Shown here one piece after another: positions 30,478 through 39,627 of a stretch of 40,246 bases of DNA. Position numbers and translations under genes: made by a program. Below the pieces are notes generated by a model. The model saw nothing but the letters and a program-made list of their open reading frames with translations. It ran no database searches and was not told the DNA's origin. The DNA comes from Psychrobacillus psychrodurans (lineage in GTDB: Bacteria > Bacillota > Bacilli > Bacillales_A > Planococcaceae), in NCBI GenBank assembly GCA_900114885.1, contig FOUN01000022.1, positions 1 to 40,246 on the forward strand. Direction: 5' to 3'. The stretch's first letter is position 1. Every line of letters starts with the position of its first letter.

Positions 30478-32076
30478 ATGAGTCAATTATTATGGAGTAC
30501 ACCAGAAACGCTTCGGGCGTTGTTATGTGAAGTTGTTAGTTGGGATAGTATTACATTAACAGAAGGGGAAACTACTTTTGCTCCGAAAGTATTGGATAAG
30601 TTGAGAGAATTGAAGTATTTTCAAGAACACCCGAGCCATCTACAATTGCATGATGCAGGACTGGGAAGACATGCAGTAATTGCATTGTATAAACACCCTA
30701 AAGCAGTTGAAACGGTCGTCTTGATCAGTCATTTTGACACGGTACAAACAGAGGAGTACGGTGTTTTGGAACCCCTCGCGTATTTTCCAGAAGAATTGAC
30801 AAAGAAGCTAATGGAAAATCCAAGTGATTTGCCAGAAACGGCTCGAGTAGATTTGGAAACTGGAAAGTATTTATTCGGACGAGGCACAATGGACATGAAA
30901 ATGGGGCTTGCACTTCATATGCAATTGATAGAAAAAGCAAGTGTCGAGGAGTGGCCGATCAATCTTGTGTTGACTACCGTTCCAGATGAGGAAGTGAACT
31001 CCGCTGGAATGCGTGCAGCGGTAACTCAGTTAGTACGTCTTCGTGAGGAATTTGGGTTGACTTATAAATTGTTTTTGAATAGTGAACCATCGTTCTCTCA
31101 AAACCCATCGGATATCGCGGAGTATATTTATTCAGGAACGATCGGTAAAATTATGCCCGCTGCTCTATTTTATGGGAAAGAAACTCATGTTGGAGAACCG
31201 ATGAAAGGGATGACAGCGAACTATATTGCATCCTATCTGACACAACAAATGGAATGGAATTCATTATTCCGTGAAACGGATCTTGGGGAAAGTACTCCGC
31301 TTCCAGTTTCCTTGCAGCAAAAGGATTTAAAGCTGTCTTATTCTACACAAACACCATATCGTGCAATATCATTGTTTAATGTATTTTTATTTAAACGTAC
31401 TGCATCGGAAGTGATGGCTCTTTTTGAACAAGTGGCAACAAAGGCGATGAATACTTTAAATACTGACTATCAGAAGATATGCGAGCGTGAGGAAGTAAAA
31501 GGTGTAGGAGAAGTCAAAGTACTTCGTTATGAACAATTGCTTGCCTATGCAAATCAAAAACTAGGAAAGAAAGAAGTAGAACGATTAAAACAGGAAGTAC
31601 TTGTGCAGGAAGAATGGGACGATCGTGAAAAATCGCTTCGTATCGTTGATAATTTGATGATCCAGTGCCAAGAATTAGCTCCTGCGACAGTAATCCTATT
31701 CGCACCTCCTTACTATCCGGCGGTTAATACATCCAATGATCCGCTTATTGTAGAAGCGGTAGAGCTAATGAAGAAATCCGGGCAATCATTTAATAATAAA
31801 ATCGATCAAATCCACTACTTTAATGGAATTTGTGATTTAAGCTATGTAAATTATGAAGATACTGGAAATGGCTGGACTGCCTTTGAAAACAACACGCCTG
31901 TTTGGGGTGATACATACAGTATCCCATTTGAAGACATGGCACAGCTGAAAGGTCCGGTATTAAATGTAGGACCGTTCGGTAAGGACGCACACCAAAGAAC
32001 TGAAAGATTACATGTAGATAGTGCATTCATCGAAATGCCTGTCATGCTAGAAACTTTATTGAAAAGCTTATATTAA
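30478..32076 (+). CDS. rocB: RocB-like M20-family hydrolase
   Basis: 532 residues. The M20 metal sites are visible: SHFDTVQ (near 82-88), GRGTMDMKMG and DEEVNSAG. Length and layout match RocB, an M20 protein of Bacillus arginine utilisation of unproven reaction. It lies after the permease with a 67-bp gap and an AAAGGGGAAA ribosome site and ends the operon. It may remove an acyl or similar group from an arginine derivative; that is inference. Confidence 0.78.
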   Translation: MSQLLWSTPETLRALLCEVVSWDSITLTEGETTFAPKVLDKLRELKYFQEHPSHLQLHDAGLGRHAVIALYKHPKAVETVVLISHFDTVQTEEYGVLEPLAYFPEELTKKLMENPSDLPETARVDLETGKYLFGRGTMDMKMGLALHMQLIEKASVEEWPINLVLTTVPDEEVNSAGMRAAVTQLVRLREEFGLTYKLFLNSEPSFSQNPSDIAEYIYSGTIGKIMPAALFYGKETHVGEPMKGMTANYIASYLTQQMEWNSLFRETDLGESTPLPVSLQQKDLKLSYSTQTPYRAISLFNVFLFKRTASEVMALFEQVATKAMNTLNTDYQKICEREEVKGVGEVKVLRYEQLLAYANQKLGKKEVERLKQEVLVQEEWDDREKSLRIVDNLMIQCQELAPATVILFAPPYYPAVNTSNDPLIVEAVELMKKSGQSFNNKIDQIHYFNGICDLSYVNYEDTGNGWTAFENNTPVWGDTYSIPFEDMAQLKGPVLNVGPFGKDAHQRTERLHVDSAFIEMPVMLETLLKSLY

Positions 32077-32165
32077 TAGGAAAAGTGTCTTCAGAACTTA
32101 TTTGGATTGTATTTGTGATAATGTAAAGAAATACAAAAAGTGTTGTGGTTAAAATGATACTTTCT

Positions 32166-32303
32166 AACGCTCAATATTTAGCGATAAAAAATCTATAAAA
32201 TCTCGGGTAACAGGTGCTGTAGGATTTGAAACTTCCTTTCTTCTCCTCCGAGCAGCTATGACAGCTCAAAAAAGAGTGATCCCTTGGATCACTCTTTTTG
32301 TTT
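32166..32303 (+). ncRNA. 138-bp duplicated element, candidate small RNA gene, copy B
   Basis: Equivalent to copy A at 26047-26184, same length and same orientation. TATAAA is at 32194-32199, the C/U-rich run at about 32236-32249, and the closing hairpin GAGTGATCC/GGATCACTC is perfect. The two copies differ mainly at both ends and in three bases after CAGGTGC, whereas the central 45 bp containing the C/U-rich run is identical. It lies between converging rocB and purine nucleoside phosphorylase genes. Confidence 0.5.
32269..32303. terminator. Bidirectional terminator between rocB and the phosphorylase gene
   Basis: AAAAAGAGTGATCC (from 32269) pairs with GGATCACTCTTTTT (to 32299) across a 3-nt loop, with T-runs in both senses. 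It is the 3' part of the 138-bp element. Confidence 0.85.
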
Positions 32304-32310
32304 GTAATTT

Positions 32311-33129
32311 TTAAATTTCTTTCAAAATACCTTTTACTAATTCAACAAATTTAACTCTTACTTTACCTGCAACATCAATTACTTCCTCGTGATTTAGAGG
32401 CTGATCTAATATTCCACTCGCCATATTCGTTATACATGAAATACCAAGTACTTTCATACCACCGTGAGTAGCTACAATCGCTTCCGGAACCGTGGACATA
32501 CCTGCAGCGTCAGCTCCTAATATGCGGAACATACGGATTTCTGCAGGGGTTTCGTATGTAGGACCACTCCACCAAGCATAAACACCCTCTTGCAATTCCA
32601 TGTTTTGTTCATTCGCTACTTTAGTTGCAATACTGCGTAGCTCTTTGTTATATACTTCAGATAGATCAGGAAAGCGTGTACCTAATTCGTCATTATTTGG
32701 ACCAATTAATGGATTGCTTCCTACTAAATTAATGTGGTCTGTTATTAACATTAAGTCTCCTGGATTAAAACTTGTATTCACGGCACCACAGGCATTTGTA
32801 ATAATAACTTTTTCTATACCAAGTGCTTTCATTACACGTACTGGGAAGGTTACTTCGTCCAAAGTAAAGCCTTCATAATAATGAAAGCGACCTTTCATGG
32901 CAGCAACTATTTTTCCATTTAATTCTCCAATGACTAGTTCGTTCGCATGACCAATTGCTTCAGATTTTGCAAAATGTGGAATGTCGCTATATGGTATTTT
33001 GATGGGGTTCTTAATTTCATCAGCAAGCGTACCTAAGCCTGACCCTAAAATCATTCCAATCACAGGGCGATGATCTGTCTTACTCATAATGAAGTCTCTA
33101 GTTTCTATAATATCTCCAATGTTGTACAT
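32311..33129 (-). CDS. punA: Purine nucleoside phosphorylase
   Basis: 272 residues of the trimeric PNP family. GSGLGTLADEI binds phosphate, GRFHYYEGF and ITNACGAVN are family motifs, and AAGMSTVPEA includes the nucleoside pocket. It splits inosine and guanosine with phosphate for purine salvage (also called pupG in Bacillus). ATG 33129 has a 7-nt spacer from AGGAGG; ATG 33132 is only 4 nt away. The pentose-phosphate mutase gene that often accompanies it is not in the window. Confidence 0.93.
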   Translation of the reverse strand: MYNIGDIIETRDFIMSKTDHRPVIGMILGSGLGTLADEIKNPIKIPYSDIPHFAKSEAIGHANELVIGELNGKIVAAMKGRFHYYEGFTLDEVTFPVRVMKALGIEKVIITNACGAVNTSFNPGDLMLITDHINLVGSNPLIGPNNDELGTRFPDLSEVYNKELRSIATKVANEQNMELQEGVYAWWSGPTYETPAEIRMFRILGADAAGMSTVPEAIVATHGGMKVLGISCITNMASGILDQPLNHEEVIDVAGKVRVKFVELVKGILKEI

Positions 33130-33319
33130 CATAATTCCTCCTTGAGATGGTACATAAAAAACAATACAAATGTAGTATACACTCAAAGTGTATTATTGCA
33201 AAAAAAGGAATATGCTCATAAACAAGGTTATTGATGATGTATTATAGTATAATTACATTATTTACAAGATAATTGTCGAATAATCTACTTTTAAATAGAA
33301 ATAAGCTAAGGAAGTACAT

Positions 33320-34639
33320 ATGCATATGAAAAGTCATAAAGTAAAAAAAATTTTAGTCTTGTCTACTGTTTTATTAATCTTTTTCTCTGCTTTAAATGTT
33401 TATATTTCGTACGTGAAAATGAAAAATACAGTACAAGAGTCAATTGCAAACCAAAGTTTGCAAGCAGCTAGGTCAATAGCTTCATCAATAGATATCGACA
33501 CGTATCAAAAATTTTTGAGTAACCCCGAGAAAAATGAACATTTTCGAGAGATTCAAGTTTATTTGAATGATGTGCGCGAAAAGTTAGGTTCCTTATATGT
33601 TTACACACTAGAAGTCGATAATCCTAAAGTTTCTAAAACGATGATTTTGGCGCACTCCGGTAAAATAGATAATTTAGATAATTATCAGATAGGTGTTGCA
33701 TGTACTGTTCCGGAAGAGCAAGTTACGAAAGCCTATAAAGGTCAGGTATACGTAACCGAAGTGCTGAAAGATCCAGATTATGGAGATTATTTATCCGTTG
33801 GAGCACCTATAAAGGACGATGATGGGAAAATACTTGGTTATTTAGGTATAGATACTAGTATACATACCATTAATCAGATTGAAGGGGCTGGGTTAAAAAG
33901 GAATATATTAATCTTTGCATTTAATGGTTTATTTATTTTCATCGTGCTAGGCTCCTTCTTATTTATGCAAAAATGGTATCAAAGAGAGGTTAAAAAGGAA
34001 GTAGGTCATACGGAGAATACTTATCAAACAGAGATAAAAACTTTAATAACCTCGGTGTCATCATTACGACATGATTTTTCTAATCATATTCTTGTTTTGC
34101 ATGGACTTCTTAAAATAGGGGAATCGGAGAAGGCATTACAATATGCATCCACCCTTTTTAAAGAAGTAGAAACTATTGAATCTCTTAAGTTAAATATAGA
34201 TCATCCTGGTCTATCGATATTATTGCAATCAAAGAAGCTAGCTGCACAAAATCATCGTATAAATATGGAGATGACAATCCCCCATGCTTCATTTGGTAGA
34301 ATAAAAAGCACAGATTTAATAATTATTTTATCGAATTTAATCGATAATGCTATTGATGCGGCGAAAGAGTTGCCAGAAGGGGAACGGAAAATAACGATTG
34401 ATTGTTCGGTTAACGATACTAATTATCTATTTGTCATTACGAATACCGGGCAATGTATAGGTAAGGAAGCACAAATTTTCAAACAAGGATATTCAACCAA
34501 AAATGAAGCAAAAGGGCAGGTTAGAGGGCAAGGATTATTTATCGTGAAGGAAGTAGTAAATAAATACAATGGAAGAATCTCCATTGAATCAACAGCTGAA
34601 TCAGAGACAACTGCTATTGTGGAAATTCCGCTAAAGTAA
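33320..34639 (+). CDS. Spo0B-type sensor histidine kinase (orphan)
   Basis: 439 residues. Membrane helices near 11-31 and 195-215 frame an extracellular domain of about 160 residues with a single-Cache-like ending (VGAPIKDDDGKILGYLGIDTS). The cytoplasmic part has RHDFSNHILVLHGLL, the Spo0B-type H-box, and an ATPase domain with NLIDNAIDAA and GQGLFIV. This is the CitA/DcuS layout used to sense carboxylates or amino acids, though without a PAS domain between. No response regulator is adjacent. AAGGAA precedes ATG 33320. Target and signal unknown. Confidence 0.82.
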   Translation: MHMKSHKVKKILVLSTVLLIFFSALNVYISYVKMKNTVQESIANQSLQAARSIASSIDIDTYQKFLSNPEKNEHFREIQVYLNDVREKLGSLYVYTLEVDNPKVSKTMILAHSGKIDNLDNYQIGVACTVPEEQVTKAYKGQVYVTEVLKDPDYGDYLSVGAPIKDDDGKILGYLGIDTSIHTINQIEGAGLKRNILIFAFNGLFIFIVLGSFLFMQKWYQREVKKEVGHTENTYQTEIKTLITSVSSLRHDFSNHILVLHGLLKIGESEKALQYASTLFKEVETIESLKLNIDHPGLSILLQSKKLAAQNHRINMEMTIPHASFGRIKSTDLIIILSNLIDNAIDAAKELPEGERKITIDCSVNDTNYLFVITNTGQCIGKEAQIFKQGYSTKNEAKGQVRGQGLFIVKEVVNKYNGRISIESTAESETTAIVEIPLK

Positions 34640-34670
34640 TTGCTTTTTAGTTGTTATACAGCTTGCTTTA

Positions 34671-34713
34671 AAAAAATAGATACTCTACTCAGGTAGAAGT
34701 ATCTATTTTTTTG
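34671..34713 (+). terminator. Terminator of the sensor kinase gene
   Basis: AAAAAATAGATACT (34671-34684) pairs with AGTATCTATTTTTT (34698-34711); an inner CTAC/GTAG stem caps it. It lies 31 bp after the stop. Confidence 0.85.
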
Positions 34714-34890
34714 TGTTTGCTTTTGGTTTGAAATGATATGGAAACACCTATCACAAAAGAACCAACTATTTGAAAGAGTTGAATGCTAATCCTTAACAGG
34801 AGGAAACGGAAAACCAAGGGGATGAACGGTTAAAGATATAACTGAAGCTTCGATATCACAATTTATTATTCATTATTTAAAAGTTAATCC

Positions 34891-34972
34891 TGTTGATTGG
34901 ACTGGTAGGCGGTAGCTCCAAAAGGAACAGCTCGAATTGAAAGCATCCGCCTAGAGCGTAAATTAGCATTGT
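34891..34972. repeat. Degenerate GATTGGAGCGG-type intergenic repeat, copy 2
   Basis: TGTTGATTGGACTGGTAGGC at the left and GCGTAAATTAGCATTGTT at the right match the ends of the copy at 24822-24908, with AGGCGG facing CCGCCT inside. The rest of 34714-35075 shows no gene. Confidence 0.5.
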
Positions 34973-35089
34973 TCGTATTTTATTTCACTATGAAATTGAT
35001 CTAAATAATTTACTTTGTTTCTATACTTGCAGGAGATTAGGATATAGTTCTTGAATTAATATGAAAATGTGTACTTAGGAGGAATATAG

Positions 35090-35467
35090 ATGGGGATTTT
35101 AGATGGATTGATGGGGAATGCATCGGAGATAGAAAATGGTCAAGTTGAAAGTGAATTAAAAGATTTACTTGCTCCTTCGGAGAGGGTAGAGCATGCGTAT
35201 AAGCTTATTCGTGATTTAATTGTTTTCACCGATAAACGTTTATTATTAATCGATAAACAAGGAGTGACGGGGAAAAAGGTAGAGTATCATTCGATACCGT
35301 ATAGAAGCATCGTTCATTTTTCAATTGAAACAGCAGGAACTTTTGAATTAGATGCTGAGTTAAAAATATGGTTGTCGGGAAGTGTAGCTCCTATACAGAA
35401 GAAATTCAACAAATCCTTGAGTATATATAAAGTTCAAAGTGTATTAGCTGAATATGTAATGAAGTAA
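35090..35467 (+). CDS. Bacterial PH-domain protein
   Basis: 125 residues, a single bacterial pleckstrin-homology domain (bPH_1, YvbH-like). The segments LKDLLAPSERVEHAYKLIRD and LIVFTDKRLLLIDKQGVTGKK are characteristic. No signal peptide, so it is cytoplasmic. Such proteins form oligomeric rings; role unknown. AGGAGG precedes the ATG. The next gene starts within 17 bp and is probably in the same transcript. Confidence 0.85.
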   Translation: MGILDGLMGNASEIENGQVESELKDLLAPSERVEHAYKLIRDLIVFTDKRLLLIDKQGVTGKKVEYHSIPYRSIVHFSIETAGTFELDAELKIWLSGSVAPIQKKFNKSLSIYKVQSVLAEYVMK

Positions 35468-35483
35468 AAGGAGTATGGATAAA

Positions 35484-36194
35484 TTGAAATTACATACAAA
35501 TTTTACAGGTGATGGTAAATCCATCGTTTTTCTACATACTGGTCTACAAACCGGTCTATTAGATTTTGAGTTCCAAAGAGATTATTTTAGTAAAAGTTAT
35601 CAAGTGGTTTCTCCTGATTTAAGAGGCCATGGGCAATCTATAACAGACAATATCAAAAATTTTTTTGAGGACTCGGCTAAGGATTTATTAGAAACGCTGG
35701 ATCACTTAAAAATATCAGTTATTCATCTAGTAGGGTGTTCGTTGGGAGCTCTTGTCGCGATTAAATTTGCTCAACTATTTCCTGATAGGATTAGCTCATT
35801 AGTTATTTCGGGAATTACGCCGATAAAGCCGGACGACTGGTTGGAAATGCATGAGGAAGATGTCAGAAGACAAACCGACTTATTGACTAGTAAAGAAATA
35901 GGTAGTTACTTCGATCAAATACATGCGTCAGATTGGAGACAATTTATTCATTTTGGTAAGGACGAAAAATGGTATCCATTTGAGGATGTAAAAGCGGTAA
36001 CAGAATTTGAATTCCCTGTGCTTTTTATCGTGGGAGAGAATAAACCGAATGAAACAATCGGAGCAACTATTTACCCTGAAAAGAACCCAAATATTCGCGT
36101 TGCGATTGTGCCATTTGCAGGTCATTTAGTTCATACTGAACAACCAGAAATCTATACTAAAATAGTAGAATTATTTATTGGAAAAGCAGTGTAA
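35484..36194 (+). CDS. Alpha/beta hydrolase, cytoplasmic
   Basis: 236 residues. FLHTGLQTG forms the oxyanion hole, SPDLRGHGQS the strand-4 loop, VGCSLGA (near 91-97) the nucleophile elbow with Ser, and FAGHLVHTEQP the catalytic His. The ribosome site AGGAG at 35469-35473 is only 1 nt from ATG 35475 but 10 nt from TTG 35484, so the latter start is chosen, with some doubt. Substrate unknown; it is likely co-transcribed with the PH-domain gene and ends at a terminator. Confidence 0.82.
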   Translation: MKLHTNFTGDGKSIVFLHTGLQTGLLDFEFQRDYFSKSYQVVSPDLRGHGQSITDNIKNFFEDSAKDLLETLDHLKISVIHLVGCSLGALVAIKFAQLFPDRISSLVISGITPIKPDDWLEMHEEDVRRQTDLLTSKEIGSYFDQIHASDWRQFIHFGKDEKWYPFEDVKAVTEFEFPVLFIVGENKPNETIGATIYPEKNPNIRVAIVPFAGHLVHTEQPEIYTKIVELFIGKAV

Positions 36195-36226
36195 AGAGAA
36201 GTAAATGTTAAATATAATTGAAAAAA

Positions 36227-36263
36227 CTACTAACTTCTTTTCGAAAGAAGGTTAGTAGCTTTT
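36227..36263. terminator. Terminator between the hydrolase and GMC oxidoreductase genes
   Basis: CTACTAAC TTCTTT (from 36227) pairs with AAAGAA GTTAGTAG (to 36258) with one bulged G, followed by CTTTT. Preceding A-run allows use from either side. Confidence 0.75.
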
Positions 36264-36354
36264 CAAGTTGTTGGCTAATTCTATATATAGTAAAATTCTT
36301 TAATATTTTAACAAATATAATTCTATTCTTTGCTCTTTTATAAGTGGCTCTTAT

Positions 36355-38070
36355 TTAAACTAAAGATCCACCAGTTTTTAAGTATTTTTCGATACCTTCT
36401 GCAGCACGATACGCAAGAGCTCCAACTGTGCCTGTAGGATTCATACCAGAATTATGTGGGAATGCTGAAGCGCCAGGAACAAATACATTTTCACAATCCC
36501 ACATTTGAAGGTAGTTGTTTAATGCGCTTGTTTTAGGATCTGCACCCATGATAACTCCACCCGTGTTATGAGTAGTTTGATATTTTGTCGTATCCCAATC
36601 ACCTTGATCTCCTGGGGTATTAATCATGTCTGCTCCCATTTCTTCAAGAATCTTTGTAGTGATATCTCTAATATATTTTTGTTGATTTCTTTCATTATCT
36701 TTATAGTTAAATGTCATACGTAATAATGGATCGCCGAATTGATCTTTATACGTAGGATCTAGGTCAATATAGTTTTCTTTGTTTGGCATAACTGAGCCTT
36801 GTGAGCCTACTGACAAGCTGCGGTTCGCCCAATAAATAGATTCATCTTTAAATTCTTTACCCCAAGTTGGTGTACCTTTAGGGACAGAATTATTTGAAAT
36901 AGGACGTTTTCCGTAATGACCAAGTGCTATGTTACCACCGTGAATAAAATTCAAATCAGTATGGTCAAAATTATCTCCATTAAAATCGTCTAGTACTCCT
37001 GCAAGTGCACCTGTACCTGCATATAAATTAAATTCTTTCTCCTTAAAGAAACCTGTTGAACCTGATGACGTCATTTGATAAGCGTAGTTCTTTCCAATTA
37101 CGCCAGTTCCCGATTCTGGATTATACGGACTTCCAAGTTGAGAGTTTAATAGAATTCTAATGTTATTAAGTGCATACGCTGAAACAACTACAACGTCAGC
37201 CTCTTGAATATATTCTTCTCCAGTTCGAGTATCAACATATAAAACTCCAGTAGCTTTTCCGTTCGTATGTAAGACTTTGCGAACAACACAGTGCGCTCTT
37301 ACTTCAAAGTTACCTGTCTCTTTTGCCACTGGTAAAACAGTTACTACTGGTGATGCTTTTGCCCCATATTCGCAACCGAAACGCTCACAAAAACCGCAAT
37401 ATTGACATGCTGCCCGAGAGATTCCATCTGGATTTGTGTAGCTTTCAGAAAGTGTAGCCGCTGGTGCAATGTAAGGATGGTATCCTAAGTTTTTAGACGC
37501 TTCCTTAAACATTTTCATTGAAGGCGTTTCTTTAAGTGGAACTGTAGGATACTTAACCTCTGGGACTTCTGGATGTGGATTAGTTTCCCCAGAGATACCA
37601 GCCATAGCTTCAAATTTTTCAAAATATGGTACTAAATCGTTATAAGTAATTCCCCAGTCCTGTAGGGGCATATCAGCTGGGATTTTATCTTTTCCATAAC
37701 GCTCTACAGTTTTTGTGTAAATTTCAAAATCATAAGGAAGAAAGCGATAAGTTAATCCATTCCAGTGTTCACCAGAACCACCTACACCATCACCGATTAA
37801 AAATGAACCATGTTGACGATAAGGTAGAGCTCTTTTTGAACGGTCATGACGCACTGTCAAAGTTTCTTTAGAAAGATCTTGCATCATTTCATTTCTTTGT
37901 TGATATCTAAGCTCATCGTGAACCATTAGATAGTCTTCTGTCTTTCTTTCTTTACCGCGTTCTAAACCTACTACTTTATATCCTTTTTTAGTAAGTTCGG
38001 CAGCGATAATACCACCAGTCCAGCCAACTCCTGCCAATACTATATCTGTTTTTGGTAATTTCTTAGCCAT
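36355..38070 (-). CDS. GMC-type FAD oxidoreductase, gluconate 2-dehydrogenase-like large subunit
   Basis: 571 residues. The FAD-binding Rossmann motif is GVGWTGG (14-20), and the C-terminal GMC active site includes FPHNSGMNPTGTVGALAYRA. A four-cysteine motif, Cys222, 225, 228 and 233 (CQYCGFCERFGC), resembles the iron-sulfur site of bacterial FAD-dependent glucose dehydrogenase. It oxidises a sugar or sugar acid and passes electrons outward. It has no signal peptide; export would be by hitch-hiking on the Tat-targeted small subunit, encoded 21 bp upstream. Substrate is not determined by sequence. Confidence 0.88.
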   Translation of the reverse strand: MAKKLPKTDIVLAGVGWTGGIIAAELTKKGYKVVGLERGKERKTEDYLMVHDELRYQQRNEMMQDLSKETLTVRHDRSKRALPYRQHGSFLIGDGVGGSGEHWNGLTYRFLPYDFEIYTKTVERYGKDKIPADMPLQDWGITYNDLVPYFEKFEAMAGISGETNPHPEVPEVKYPTVPLKETPSMKMFKEASKNLGYHPYIAPAATLSESYTNPDGISRAACQYCGFCERFGCEYGAKASPVVTVLPVAKETGNFEVRAHCVVRKVLHTNGKATGVLYVDTRTGEEYIQEADVVVVSAYALNNIRILLNSQLGSPYNPESGTGVIGKNYAYQMTSSGSTGFFKEKEFNLYAGTGALAGVLDDFNGDNFDHTDLNFIHGGNIALGHYGKRPISNNSVPKGTPTWGKEFKDESIYWANRSLSVGSQGSVMPNKENYIDLDPTYKDQFGDPLLRMTFNYKDNERNQQKYIRDITTKILEEMGADMINTPGDQGDWDTTKYQTTHNTGGVIMGADPKTSALNNYLQMWDCENVFVPGASAFPHNSGMNPTGTVGALAYRAAEGIEKYLKTGGSLV

Positions 38071-38091
38071 GTCTAATTAGCTCCCTTTCGA

Positions 38092-38865
38092 TTAATGTTT
38101 ATGTTGTGAATTCAAGCTTGTCGGTTCGATTTTTACAAATTCATCTTTTTCAATGATATTTGCATAACTCATTTGATGGCCCGGGAAGTTTTTCATCTTC
38201 CATCCTGCCATATCTTTATTCCCACCATATAAAGGATCGGCATAAGCACCTTCAATAGTTGCACTTTTTAGTAATGAGAAGAAATATGTAGAAGTAACAG
38301 CACCATTTAATGTGACTTCACCTGCTTCAAAAGCTTGTAAAATAGCAACCTGTTCTTCCGCTGTTATTTCTGAAAACTTTGCTTTATATTGTTTTGCTGC
38401 TTCTGAATTTAAAGCTTCAATCCCTAGATTGAAAATTTGTTGTCTGTTTAAGTGTGTTTGATGTCCGAACAATGGTGTAGCTTCTGCTGGATAAAATGGT
38501 CCAGACATATATTCTTTAGAATTTAGTCCCCAACTTCCAGCAAGCTGATGGTCAATATAAAAAGCAACGAGTAATTCTTTTGCTCCTGGTCCTACTTCTG
38601 TTTTTGGAAATATTTGTTCTGCCGCTGCATCAATTGTGTCGAATTGTGTTTTGTCAAAATACATTAGTGCTTGGTTAAAATTTACTGCTGTTGCTGTAGT
38701 ATGAACACCTGTTTCATGAGTTTGAGTTGTTGAGTCTTTACTTAGTAAAGAACCTAGAGCTCCACCTAGTACAACCCCACCTACTGTTAACCCAGAATTC
38801 TTTATAAATGTACGTCTAGATGAACGTTTGTCTAAGTATGGAGCATTTTTTTCCTGTTCTGACAT
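38092..38865 (-). CDS. Gluconate 2-dehydrogenase subunit 3-family protein, Tat-targeted
   Basis: 257 residues. The N-terminus carries a twin-arginine signal, SSRRTFIKN followed by GLTVGGVVLGGALGSLL. The mature part, from about residue 60, has FDAAAEQIFPKTEVGPGA-like and FYIDHQLAGSWG segments typical of the subunit 3 family. It is the small partner of the GMC subunit and carries it across the membrane. GGAGG lies 8 nt before the ATG. tatA is encoded 760 bp upstream on the other strand. Confidence 0.88.
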   Translation of the reverse strand: MSEQEKNAPYLDKRSSRRTFIKNSGLTVGGVVLGGALGSLLSKDSTTQTHETGVHTTATAVNFNQALMYFDKTQFDTIDAAAEQIFPKTEVGPGAKELLVAFYIDHQLAGSWGLNSKEYMSGPFYPAEATPLFGHQTHLNRQQIFNLGIEALNSEAAKQYKAKFSEITAEEQVAILQAFEAGEVTLNGAVTSTYFFSLLKSATIEGAYADPLYGGNKDMAGWKMKNFPGHQMSYANIIEKDEFVKIEPTSLNSQHKH

Positions 38866-38947
38866 AATATAACCTCCAGTATAAATAAGTAGAAAATTGA
38901 ACGAATTTCTTTATTTAGGTAAATAATAAATTAAAAAAATATACTCA

Positions 38948-39205
38948 TTAATGAATGATAGTATGCCAGTTGTATACTAATGAGAATAAGACAGTATAAA
39001 CCAATAAAGAAGCGATAAAGTATATATGTTTTGTTCCTGTCCAGCAAAGGACAATGATAGCTAGTCCAATACCTGAACCTAATAATGCAAACCAAGGGAA
39101 TTCATTGTTATAGAAAAAAAGACCTAGTGATAAGTCTGCCGCTATAAATAATGCAAAAAGAACTTGATTCAAGAGTTTTAATTCTTCTAAATTATATTGA
39201 GTCAC
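38948..39205 (-). CDS. Small three-helix membrane protein upstream of the dehydrogenase genes
   Basis: 85 residues with three hydrophobic helices (about 13-30, 36-53 and 60-78). I do not recognise the family. Start is GTG 39205 after AAGGAG. It is on the same strand as the subunit 3 gene and 82 bp before it, so it is probably co-transcribed. It may anchor the complex in the membrane or link it to the quinone pool, since no cytochrome subunit is present; that is inference. Confidence 0.65.
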   Translation of the reverse strand: MTQYNLEELKLLNQVLFALFIAADLSLGLFFYNNEFPWFALLGSGIGLAIIVLCWTGTKHIYFIASLLVYTVLFSLVYNWHTIIH

Positions 39206-39385
39206 TTTTGTTCTCCTTCGATTAATAAACTATTTAAAAATGTACCGATACAAAACAACCGTTTCCAAGTCTACTCCTTTTTTTTCACGATTTCTACACA
39301 TTTGCAAAAAAAATAAAATATAGTTTTATTCTGAAAATAACGTTAAATTACTCTCTTTTCTACAAATTAATATGGAGGATACACA

Positions 39386-39409
39386 ATGTTAGTGGTACAA
39401 AACGACTAA
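39386..39409 (+). other. Seven-codon mini-frame with good ribosome site
   Basis: GGAGG is followed 7-8 nt later by ATG TTA GTG GTA CAA AAC GAC TAA. It could be a leader peptide or chance. It is the only coding-like feature in 39230-39500 on the plus strand. Confidence 0.2.
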
Positions 39410-39503
39410 TTAAATCTCTGAGAAAACATGCCAATAGACTATGCGTAATCTTATTTTTTTAGGGGTTGATTTCATTATCAGTAAATAGTTTTTATAACTA
39501 TGT

Positions 39504-39529
39504 GTTTACAAATTGGGACGAAGGAGTAT
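39504..39529 (+). promoter_or_regulatory. Possible sigma-B-type promoter upstream of tatA
   Basis: GTTTAC and GAGTAT are 14 bp apart, close to the general stress consensus GTTTAA-N12-15-GGGTAT. It would give a leader of about 90 nt to the tatA start. The match is partial. Confidence 0.3.
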
Positions 39530-39627
39530 AATGTGTAATTGTTACAAAACAACCAATACTTTTGAATACTACTTATGCATAAATTTACAGGATCATTATA
39601 TATATTCAGTTATGAGGAGGGAACATA

